NCBI GenBank assembly: GCA_035506295.1
Contig: DATJPR010000267.1
Location: 1 to 5,071 of the forward strand
Length of the DNA stretch: 5,071 nt
Direction of reading: 5' to 3'
Origin: DATJPR01 sp035506295
GTDB lineage: Bacteria; Bacteroidota; Ignavibacteria; UBA10030; UBA6906
Of this stretch, positions 1 to 5,071 are shown piece after piece; within the stretch, counting starts at the first letter, position 1, and each line of letters begins with the position of its first letter. The notes beneath the pieces are model-generated. The model did not search any database, was not told where the DNA came from, and worked only from the letters and a program-made list of their open reading frames with translations. The translations under genes and the position numbers were made by a program.

Positions 1-83
1 GTCTTGACTTTTTTCTCCACTTCACGTACTAATGGCGGTGCTTTTCTCGATGGATCCTCTTTCTTCACGATAGGATGTCTCAT
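1..83 (-). CDS. Possible 5' end of an unidentified gene (partial, runs off left edge)
   Basis: On the minus strand an ATG at 83-81 opens 27 codons that stay open to the window edge. A good purine-rich ribosome-binding site (GGAAGGA) lies 3 nt upstream, and an in-frame TGA occurs five codons before the ATG, so this ATG is the natural start if the frame is coding. The peptide begins MRHPIVKKED and is strongly basic (9 Lys/Arg against 4 Asp/Glu), without a signal peptide or membrane segment, so a cytoplasmic product is suggested. I do not recognise the family. It would be transcribed divergently from the sigma-54 activator at 329. The fragment is too short to exclude a chance open frame. Confidence 0.35.
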   Translation of the reverse strand, partial: MRHPIVKKEDPSRKAPPLVREVEKKVK

Positions 84-328
84 GTTTCCTTCCGTTCATC
101 GTTCTTTGCATCGTTCTCAATCGGTGTTCCACTTGTCGTCCAAGTCTCCTGGTCGCTTCTCGATCAACCCATATCCCCACGCAGCCGGAGGAGAATTTGC
201 AGCGGAGTGTTCACGCGGTGTTTCTGACTTGTTCATCCCACCGAAGCATTCGTCGATCTCCTCCACTGGCAGATGTAGTTCTTCCACGAAACCTCTGAAC
301 ACCGAACTACTAAGCAGCTGGAGAACCC
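84..328. other. Intergenic, probably divergent control region
   Basis: This stretch lies between the possible minus-strand gene at 1-83 and the plus-strand regulator at 329. Plus-strand frames here give low-complexity Ser/Arg/His-rich translations with no family signature. A minus-strand frame ending at 117 is open back past 287 and could encode about 56 residues from a GTG at 287, but there is no recognisable domain. No clear -35/-10 pair or sigma-54 -24/-12 element was found. The notable structures are a 9-bp inverted repeat (121-129 with 297-305) and a small dyad, ACTTG-TCGTC-CAAGT, at 131-145. Confidence 0.5.
121..305. repeat. Widely spaced perfect 9-bp inverted repeat
   Basis: TCGGTGTTC at 121-129 is matched by its exact reverse complement GAACACCGA at 297-305, and a related CGGTGTTT occurs at 216-223. 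The sites flank most of the intergenic region upstream of a helix-turn-helix regulator, so they could be half-sites for autoregulation. The same 9-mer also occurs inside coding sequence at 491-499 and 3861-3869, where it encodes ordinary residues, which weakens the case for a specific operator. Confidence 0.25.
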
Positions 329-1387
329 ATGGCCGTTCATGACAAAGTCCAATCCGCACCGCAGATGGCCAGAACGTCCGAGTGCGAATGCGCCTTCAAG
401 GGCAATCGCCAGTGGGACTTGATCATTGGCGATCACCCGTCGATCAAAGAGATCGTCGACAAGATCGACCTCGTGGTGAAGACGGGGGCATCGGTGTTCA
501 TCACCGGCGAAAGCGGAACGGGGAAGGAAGTCATCGCGCGGTACATTCACCAGAAGAGCGACAGAGCCGACAAGCCCTGGGTGGCGATCAACTGCGCCGC
601 ATTGCCCCGCGATGTCATCGACAACGAGCTGTTCGGCCATGAGCGGGAGGCGTTCACCGGTGCGCTCTCGAACCGTCCGGGATGCTTCGAGATGGCGCAC
701 GGTGGCACGCTCTTTCTCGATGAGATCGGAGAAATGCATCCGCAAGTCCAGGCGAAACTTCTTCGTGCCATTGAGCTGCGGTCATTCCGCAGGATCGGCG
801 GGAAGGAAGAGATTGAAGTGGACCTGCGCATCATCGCGGCCACGAACCGGGATATCAAGGAGTCGCTGAAGTCCGGACAGCTCCGCGAAGACCTCTATTA
901 CCGGCTCGGGGTTGTGGAAATTACGCTCCCGCCGTTGCGCGACCGGCGCAGCGATGTCCCGCTGCTTGTGCGGTACTTTGCCTGCCAGCTGTGCGAGAAG
1001 TACCGAAAGGTTTGCAAACAATTCACCCCGGAGGCGCTCGACCAGTTGAGTTCCTATCCGTGGCCGGGAAATGTGCGGGAAGTGCGCAACGCCGTCGAGA
1101 GCATCGTGCTGACATGCGCCCATGACGTTGTCGACATCGAGCATTTGCCGAGGCAATTGCGTCAGGAGCAGCCTGGTACCTCGTCTGATCAGTTTATCGA
1201 GGTCCCGCTGGGAACCAAGCTTGCGGAGATGGAGCGGTTGGTGATCAAGCGTACTCTTGAATCGCTTGACCATAACAAATCAGAAGCTGCGCGCATCCTG
1301 GGCATCAGCAGAAAGTACTTGTATTCGAAGCTCAATGAATACGAGCTCGAAGGGAAGGTGGAACGGAAGCAGGAGGGGTGTTCCTGA
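329..1387 (+). CDS. Sigma-54-dependent transcriptional activator without sensor domain (AAA+ and Fis-type HTH)
   Basis: This 352-residue bacterial enhancer-binding protein should use ATP hydrolysis to remodel the sigma-54 RNA polymerase closed complex. The AAA+ domain begins near residue 31. Visible motifs are Walker A GESGTGKE (60-67), the L1 loop EAFTGA (107-112), Walker B TLFLDE (127-132), sensor I ATNRD (171-175), the arginine-finger segment REDLYYRL (186-193, R186 and R192) and sensor II YPWPGNVRE (243-251). A Fis-type helix-turn-helix covers about 299-338 (NKSEAARILGISRKYLYSKL). Only about 30 residues precede the AAA+ core, so there is no receiver, GAF or PAS domain; the layout is like PspF, which is controlled by a partner protein. 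The L1 loop is odd: the first Gly of GAFTGA is Glu (GAG, 647-649). The short N-terminus holds a Cys-x-Cys pair (C19, C21). The start at 329 has GGAGA four nt upstream; the next in-frame ATG at 365 has no such site. The protein family is certain; the target genes are not known. Confidence 0.95.
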   Translation: MAVHDKVQSAPQMARTSECECAFKGNRQWDLIIGDHPSIKEIVDKIDLVVKTGASVFITGESGTGKEVIARYIHQKSDRADKPWVAINCAALPRDVIDNELFGHEREAFTGALSNRPGCFEMAHGGTLFLDEIGEMHPQVQAKLLRAIELRSFRRIGGKEEIEVDLRIIAATNRDIKESLKSGQLREDLYYRLGVVEITLPPLRDRRSDVPLLVRYFACQLCEKYRKVCKQFTPEALDQLSSYPWPGNVREVRNAVESIVLTCAHDVVDIEHLPRQLRQEQPGTSSDQFIEVPLGTKLAEMERLVIKRTLESLDHNKSEAARILGISRKYLYSKLNEYELEGKVERKQEGCS

Positions 1388-1395
1388 GAAGGGAA

Positions 1396-1429
1396 GGCCC
1401 GACACGAGTGGCAGTTGCGGTGTCGGGCC
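1396..1429. terminator. Hairpin between convergent genes, likely terminator
   Basis: GGCCCGACAC (1396-1405) and GTGTCGGGCC (1420-1429) form a perfect 10-bp, mostly G+C stem around a 14-nt loop. It begins 8 bp after the stop codon of the plus-strand regulator and ends 29 bp before the stop of the minus-strand GH18 gene, the usual place for a shared terminator. Read on the minus strand the stem is followed by a pyrimidine-rich TTCCCTTCTC; on the plus strand no U-run follows. It may therefore terminate the minus-strand transcript better, or act mainly as a 3'-end stabilising stem. Confidence 0.7.
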
Positions 1430-1458
1430 GTCAATACAGTGTGTCCGTGCCTATGGCG

Positions 1459-2859
1459 TTACTTCACCAGGACCATCGAACGCGTGAACTCCGTGCTTCC
1501 CACCGTTAGCCTGTAGAAATACACTCCCGTTGTCAGGTTCCTCCCGTCAAATCGCACCTCGTAGTTCCCCGGCGCCTGCCGCTCATTGACAAGTACCGAA
1601 ACCTCGCGTCCGAGGATATCGTAGACCACGAGCCGCACCTCACTCGTTCCCGGACCGGTGTCTCCCGACCCCGCGATGCTGTATCCTATATTCGTCGTGG
1701 GGTTGAAAGGGTTGGGGTAGTTTTGCGCCAGCTGGAAGTTGAGCGGCTTCACGCTGCCGGCGGCGACGGCACTGGTCGTCATGAACGCCTGCTTCAGCGC
1801 CGCCATGAGATGGAACCGCTGGCCGGCAGGGAGGCTCGGTTGATATCCGCCGCCGAGTTCCCAGATGATGATGCCGCCGATTCCCTTCGTATGAATGTAC
1901 TGCGCCTTGGCGGCGAGTGTCTGGTCGTTGTCAAGGGAGACAAACTTCTGACTAGGACTGGTGATGCTGATGTATGCTGCACCTGCGGCCGAGTCCCAGA
2001 GGATGGTGTTGTTCTTGTAGGTGTTCATGAGCTGATAGTACGGAATATTGCCGGTCACGTCCGGCGCGTTGGTCCAGCCCTGACGGGGCTGCGACACGCC
2101 GGTCCACACATAGCCGTACCAATCGGTGCCTATGCCGAGCTTGGATTTTGTTATCCCCGCGGAGATCGCCGTATTGATAAACCCGTCGGCAGAGGGAATG
2201 AGTTCTCCCGTGGAAGGAAAGCGGAACCCTCCGTCGGAGATCGGGGAATTGTGCCAGGTGACCCATCCTTCCCATGCGCCGGAGATGTCATAGGTCATGA
2301 TGTTGACCTGATCAAAGTAGCTCATGACGGGTGCCACGATGTTGTCATCCCCGTCAAGCAGCGCGATCGTCAGCAGCATGCCGGTCTTGGCCGAGTCCAT
2401 CGCCGCCCGAAGTTGCGGGATGAACAGTTTGAACTGCGATGAGCTGGTGATGGGTTCCCAATCGATGTCGATGCCGTCGTAGCCGTTGTCGACGGCGAAC
2501 TTCACGAGATTCGAGACGAACTTGGCCCGGTTGCTGGAGTTGGTCGCGGTGAGGAATGCGCCGTCATCGCCGGCGCCTCCGCACGTGATGAGGACCTTCA
2601 CTCCTGCCGCGTGTGCGGGTGTGATGACGGCGCTCGCCGCACCGGCATCAATGCCGTTGCCCGTGCCGCTCACGTTTGCACCGGACGGCTCGACCGAAAA
2701 ATGCATGATGTGCGTGACCGCCCCAAAATCAATTGCCGACGGAGGCAAATACCCTTGCATCCAGCCGGCATAGTAACCGCTCACCCACACTTTTGGCTGA
2801 CCTAGAAGGATCATCGGGAAAAGCAGTAATGCGAAGGCGGTACCCAGAATTTTCTTCAT
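1459..2859 (-). CDS. Secreted GH18 glycosidase (chitinase-like) with T9SS C-terminal sorting domain
   Basis: The 466-residue product is a retaining glycoside hydrolase of family 18, which cuts beta-1,4-linked GlcNAc polymers by substrate-assisted catalysis. Residues 1-20 are a signal peptide (MKK, then a hydrophobic stretch). The TIM barrel covers about 24-360: YYAGW (29-33), the beta-3 GG motif (ITCGG, 91-95), the catalytic DGIDIDWE (D128, D131, D133, general acid E135), MTYD (188-191, with the usual substrate-binding Tyr) and the late-barrel IIIWELGGG (330-338). Residues about 374-466 are a T9SS type A sorting domain: NYPNPFNPTT (380-389), YDILGREV (413-420), TGVYFYRL (444-451) and terminal MVLVK. 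The protein should cross the inner membrane by Sec and the outer membrane by T9SS, becoming cell-surface or extracellular. The frame is open back to 2949, but the ATG at 2859 is preferred because of the signal peptide and the strong GGGGAG site 8 nt upstream. It lies 145 bp downstream of a paralogous GH18 gene. Chitin is the family's usual substrate but is not proven here. Confidence 0.93.
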   Translation of the reverse strand: MKKILGTAFALLLFPMILLGQPKVWVSGYYAGWMQGYLPPSAIDFGAVTHIMHFSVEPSGANVSGTGNGIDAGAASAVITPAHAAGVKVLITCGGAGDDGAFLTATNSSNRAKFVSNLVKFAVDNGYDGIDIDWEPITSSSQFKLFIPQLRAAMDSAKTGMLLTIALLDGDDNIVAPVMSYFDQVNIMTYDISGAWEGWVTWHNSPISDGGFRFPSTGELIPSADGFINTAISAGITKSKLGIGTDWYGYVWTGVSQPRQGWTNAPDVTGNIPYYQLMNTYKNNTILWDSAAGAAYISITSPSQKFVSLDNDQTLAAKAQYIHTKGIGGIIIWELGGGYQPSLPAGQRFHLMAALKQAFMTTSAVAAGSVKPLNFQLAQNYPNPFNPTTNIGYSIAGSGDTGPGTSEVRLVVYDILGREVSVLVNERQAPGNYEVRFDGRNLTTGVYFYRLTVGSTEFTRSMVLVK

Positions 2860-2867
2860 ATGATCTT

Positions 2868-2873
2868 CTCCCC
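2868..2873 (-). promoter_or_regulatory. Ribosome-binding site that fixes the start of the GH18-T9SS gene
   Basis: GGGGAG on the minus strand ends 8 nt before the ATG at 2859. It lies inside the longer open frame that begins at 2949, so it argues for the shorter protein starting with the signal peptide MKKILG. Confidence 0.7.
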
Positions 2874-2901
2874 TTTCTGGAACCGTGGGGCCCTTGCCGT
2901 T

Positions 2902-2916
2902 GTGTACTTCGTGTAC
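2902..2916. repeat. Short direct repeat in the GH18-T9SS leader
   Basis: GTGTAC occurs at 2902-2907 and again at 2911-2916, a period of 9 bp, and the pair also contains the dyad GTAC-TTCGT-GTAC. It lies 43-57 bp upstream of the start codon at 2859, within the likely untranslated leader. It could be a regulator-binding site, but two short copies can arise by chance. Confidence 0.2.
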
Positions 2917-2939
2917 GTGAACGGAGCCCCTTCGCACCG

Positions 2940-2968
2940 AATATCTCACAATTCATCGTAAGTAGCAA
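2940..2968 (-). promoter_or_regulatory. Weak candidate promoter for the GH18-T9SS gene
   Basis: On the minus strand TTGCTA (2968-2963) and GATATT (2945-2940) are 17 bp apart, each matching four of six bases of the primary-sigma consensus. It lies after the stop of the upstream GH18 gene and would give a leader of roughly 75 nt. The surrounding gap is AT-rich compared with the genes and shows no obvious terminator. Bacteroidota-type promoters differ from this consensus, so the call is tentative, and simple read-through from the upstream operon is also possible. Confidence 0.2.
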
Positions 2969-3004
2969 GAGTATTCGCAAAAAATGTCTATATTCACCGA
3001 TCTG

Positions 3005-4174
3005 TTATCTACTATTCTTCGAATATCCAATATTTTGGTTGCCCCTGGACCATTCAAGGATCGACTTGAGAAGCGGGTCATGGGGAGTGACTGAGGGACG
3101 CCACCCGCCCCCGAGCTCCCAGATTATCACTCCACCCAATCCTCGCTGGACGACATAGGTCAACTTCGCCTGACATGTGACGCCGTCATCATACGAAACG
3201 AACTTGTCGTGCTCACTTCCATCGTCATCGATGCTCAAGTATGCAGCCTGCGCCGCGGAATCCCAGCGGTAGTACTCCGGCTTGTACAGACTATCCATGA
3301 TGATGTGGTACGGCACATTGTCTTTCACCGATGGCGGCGTGCTCCATCGTTGCCCCGGAGCGGTGACCCCGCCTGTCGATGTCCCCGAGCCTCCACTCCA
3401 AACGTACCCATAGAAATCGATACCGATGCCAATCTTGTGCGGGTCTACACCCGCAGCGAGAAACGCACCGACAGCGCCGTCGACAGAGGGGAGTGGTTTG
3501 CCATTTCCAGGGAATCTCAAGTCGCCCGGGAGCAACGCAGCATTGTGCCATGACAGCCAACCAGGCCAGGCGCCTGAGTAATCGTACGTCATAATGTTCA
3601 ATTGATCGACGTACGGTGCGACCTGCGCATAGAGTTGCGCGTTCCCGGTGCACGCCGCGGTCAGCAACATCGTGTCGCTTCTCTTCTTCATCGCCTCGCG
3701 AAGGTCCGTGATGAACCCGACATACTGGTCCTCATACTCCGCGCTCACCGGTTCCCAATCGATATCGACGCCGTCGTATCCCCGTGCCTGAACGAGATCA
3801 AGAAGAGTGCGGATGAAGCCCCGCCGGACACTGCGGTCGGTCACCTGCGCAAGGATCGACTCGGTGTTCCATCCTCCGAGGCACACAATGACCTTTTTCC
3901 CCGCAGCATGCGCGGCGCCGATCAGCGCCTTCGCGTTGTCCTGATTGAGACCGTTCGCCTGATCGTCAATCGTCCCGTCCGGCCTGGGGAGAAGCGAGAA
4001 ATGGACGATGTGCGTGAGAGCGCTGAAGTCGATCTCCTGTGGCGTGAGATAGTGGCTCCACTGATTTCCCTGCATCCAGCCGGCGTAATAGGCGGTGATC
4101 CAGGGGGAAGGCCCGCCCGCAGCGCTGAGCCCACTGGCAAGCGTAAGAACGAGTGACAACATGAACAGCTTCAT
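3005..4174 (-). CDS. Secreted GH18 glycosidase (chitinase-like) without sorting domain
   Basis: The 389-residue product is a second family 18 glycosidase and a paralogue of the gene at 1459-2859. Residues 1-18 form a signal peptide (MKLFMLSLVLTLASGLSA). The barrel motifs are YYAGWMQG (29-36), CLGGW (98-102), the catalytic DGVDIDWE (D134, D137, D139, general acid E141), QLNIMTYD (191-198) and GGVIIWELGGG (347-357). Long identical blocks are shared with the paralogue (YYAGWMQG, NIMTYD, SGAW, WDSAA, IIWELGGG). The protein ends about 30 residues after the barrel, so it lacks the T9SS domain and should stay in the periplasm unless another route exports it. The frame is open back to 4423, but that part lies within the upstream SGNH gene; the ATG at 4174 has AAGGA six nt upstream and begins the signal peptide. 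Its ATGA overlap with the SGNH gene indicates coupled translation. Substrate is inferred from the family. Confidence 0.92.
   Translation of the reverse strand: MKLFMLSLVLTLASGLSAAGGPSPWITAYYAGWMQGNQWSHYLTPQEIDFSALTHIVHFSLLPRPDGTIDDQANGLNQDNAKALIGAAHAAGKKVIVCLGGWNTESILAQVTDRSVRRGFIRTLLDLVQARGYDGVDIDWEPVSAEYEDQYVGFITDLREAMKKRSDTMLLTAACTGNAQLYAQVAPYVDQLNIMTYDYSGAWPGWLSWHNAALLPGDLRFPGNGKPLPSVDGAVGAFLAAGVDPHKIGIGIDFYGYVWSGGSGTSTGGVTAPGQRWSTPPSVKDNVPYHIIMDSLYKPEYYRWDSAAQAAYLSIDDDGSEHDKFVSYDDGVTCQAKLTYVVQRGLGGVIIWELGGGWRPSVTPHDPLLKSILEWSRGNQNIGYSKNSR
4171..4174 (-). other. ATGA start/stop overlap (translational coupling)
   Basis: On the minus strand the ATG of the GH18 gene (4174-4172) overlaps the TGA stop of the SGNH hydrolase gene (4173-4171). 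This arrangement is typical of genes translated in a fixed ratio from one mRNA, and here joins an esterase-type enzyme to a glycosidase. Confidence 0.85.
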
Positions 4175-5071
4175 TGATGTTCCTTGCGTTTTTCGATCGG
4201 AAGGTATCGCTCGAGGGTATCCAGCACCATCGCGCTTACAAACCGGTGGCCGGCGGCATTCCAATGACCGTCGATATGATAGTACAGGTCCGGCCGATCC
4301 TTCTTCAGTGGGGTGACGAGGAAGGGGATTCCCGCGTTGCGGGAGAGCTCGCGCAATCGCTCCAACCGGGGTCCCTCGACGCCGATCGTGAGAAGCATTG
4401 CCGGCCAGCCGTGAAGCCTGCAAAATTGAAACACATCGCTCACGATCTTGTACGTGAGGGCATCGCCCGGCAACGAGAGTGAGTCGGTATTCGCGGTGGC
4501 GGCTTTGGCGGAAGTCATCATTCCTTCTGAAAAGAACTCTCGCGCAAGTCCCACGAGATGGGAGTAGGTGAGCCCGGGAATTGCTTCGACGATTCGCTGG
4601 AAGACGCGGGCTCCCTCTTGCGTGGCAGGCGCCGGATTATCCCTGAGTGTTCCGGAGGAGTCCAGGAAATAGAACTGCTCCCTGGTATTGTCGGCGAAGT
4701 CATTTTCGCAGAAGGCGAAAACGACGAAGCGTGGTTCGTATCGCTCCCCCTCGGCCTTCAGGAAGCGCAACCAGTAGCTATTTCCGGTGTTCCCGAGGCC
4801 GGCGTTCACCACCGGGGGGACACTCTGATTGGCCTGGCGCTTACGGATGAGGCCCTTCCTCACAAGGTCGGGGAACTCCTCTCCATCGTTGACGCCGTAG
4901 CCGCTGGTGAACGAGTCGCCGAGGAACAATACACAGTGACTGGGAAAATGATCCGGCTCAGGTCCGCGGAAACCGTACGAGTTCGTCGAGAAGATCATCG
5001 AGAACTCCGGCGCTATTCGCTCGCAGCGGAAATTCCGCTTCAAAACCTTCCCATAATACGGGTCGTATTCG
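4171..5071 (-). CDS. SGNH/GDSL-type hydrolase (5' end outside window)
   Basis: 299 residues are visible and the frame is open through the right edge, starting EYDPYYGKVL; residue numbers here count from that edge. The SGNH hydrolase features are LGDSFTSGYG (50-59, nucleophile S53), a Gly-rich block NAGLGNTGNSYW (89-100), FAFCENDFADN (118-128, in place of GxND) and DGHWNAAGH (267-275, catalytic Asp/His). The NSYGFRGPE segment (30-38) ahead of the GDS block is usual in the branch of this superfamily found near polysaccharide and O-acyltransferase genes. Such enzymes remove or transfer acyl groups, often acetyl, on glycans; the exact substrate cannot be read from the sequence. An N-terminal signal or membrane anchor would lie beyond the window. 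TTG at 5043 could be mistaken for the start, but the residues before it continue the family-like DPxxG pattern. The stop overlaps the GH18 start by four bases, implying one operon and a shared glycan target. The family assignment is firm, the biological role inferred. Confidence 0.88.
   Translation of the reverse strand, partial: EYDPYYGKVLKRNFRCERIAPEFSMIFSTNSYGFRGPEPDHFPSHCVLFLGDSFTSGYGVNDGEEFPDLVRKGLIRKRQANQSVPPVVNAGLGNTGNSYWLRFLKAEGERYEPRFVVFAFCENDFADNTREQFYFLDSSGTLRDNPAPATQEGARVFQRIVEAIPGLTYSHLVGLAREFFSEGMMTSAKAATANTDSLSLPGDALTYKIVSDVFQFCRLHGWPAMLLTIGVEGPRLERLRELSRNAGIPFLVTPLKKDRPDLYYHIDGHWNAAGHRFVSAMVLDTLERYLPIEKRKEHQ
4181..4185 (-). promoter_or_regulatory. Ribosome-binding site of the GH18 gene, inside the SGNH coding region
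   Basis: AAGGA on the minus strand lies 6 nt before the ATG at 4174, within the last codons of the SGNH hydrolase gene. It supports the short start over the frame's far upstream ATG at 4423 and fits re-initiation by ribosomes finishing the upstream gene. Confidence 0.65.

Noticed and set aside
267..282. TGGCAG...GTTCT as a sigma-54 promoter for the regulator
   Set aside because: The invariant GC of the -12 element is missing at the required spacing (TC is found).
4..342. Plus-strand ORF overlapping the start of the regulator
   Set aside because: Its Ser-rich translation has no recognisable domain, it has no clear ribosome-binding site and it overlaps the regulator start in another frame.
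705..721. Sigma-54-like TGGCAC element
   Set aside because: It lacks the TTGC half at the correct spacing and lies inside the coding region of the regulator (Walker B area).
233..745. Minus-strand ORF (170 codons) opposite the regulator
   Set aside because: It is antisense to the Walker A, L1 loop and Walker B coding region; no independent signature.
1723..2442. Long plus-strand ORF (239 codons) opposite the GH18-T9SS gene
   Set aside because: It lies wholly antisense to a gene with signal peptide, catalytic motifs and sorting domain. Its translation is Arg/Gly/His-rich with no motif, typical of a GC-rich shadow frame.
2860..2949. N-terminal extension of the GH18-T9SS gene to the ATG at 2949
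   Set aside because: It would bury the signal peptide behind 30 unrelated residues and place the strong GGGGAG site inside the gene.
3602..4156. Plus-strand ORF (184 codons) opposite the second GH18 gene
   Set aside because: It is antisense to the catalytic region of a well-supported enzyme; the Arg/Asp-rich translation shows no domain.
4175..4423. N-terminal extension of the second GH18 gene to 4423
   Set aside because: The extension overlaps the conserved DGHWNAAGH end of the SGNH gene in another frame and would mask the signal peptide.
5041..5043. TTG as the start of the SGNH hydrolase
   Set aside because: The frame is open upstream to the window edge and those residues (EYDPYYGKV) fit the family's N-terminal pattern, so the gene is 5' partial.

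Overview
The window looks like a chromosomal piece from a moderately GC-rich member of the FCB group (Bacteroidota, Ignavibacteriota or a relative). The main clue is the C-terminus of the gene at 1459-2859. It has the NYPNPFNPTT block, a 'GREV..L' strand and a 'TGVYFYRL...R.MVLVK' ending, which mark a type A sorting domain of the type IX secretion system (T9SS), a system confined to this group. The phylum is an inference; no rRNA or other marker gene is present.

Layout: (1) 1-83, minus strand, the possible first 27 codons of a gene that leaves the left edge. (2) 84-328, an intergenic stretch, probably a divergent control region, with a 9-bp inverted repeat and one doubtful small ORF. (3) 329-1387, plus strand, a sigma-54 activator with an AAA+ domain and a Fis-type helix-turn-helix but no sensor domain; the first Gly of its GAFTGA loop is Glu. 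(4) 1388-1458, a convergent gap with a perfect 10-bp stem hairpin. (5) 1459-2859, minus strand, a secreted GH18 glycosidase (chitinase-like) with a T9SS sorting domain. (6) 2860-3004, a short gap with the ribosome-binding site and a possible promoter. (7) 3005-4174, minus strand, a second secreted GH18 enzyme, clearly a paralogue of the first, without a sorting domain. (8) 4171-5071, minus strand, an SGNH/GDSL-type hydrolase whose start lies beyond the right edge and whose stop overlaps the start of gene 7 as ATGA.

How they may work together: the right two thirds is a co-directional set, SGNH hydrolase > GH18 > GH18-sorting domain. The first two are joined by a translational-coupling overlap. 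Both glycosidases carry signal peptides and intact catalytic motifs. One is predicted to reach the cell surface or medium by T9SS and the other to remain in the periplasm, which suggests stepwise cutting of a GlcNAc-type polymer, possibly with ester-group removal by the SGNH enzyme. Whether the polymer is chitin or a self-made exopolysaccharide cannot be told from this window. The sigma-54 regulator converges on the set; no convincing -24/-12 promoter was found here, so its targets are unknown.
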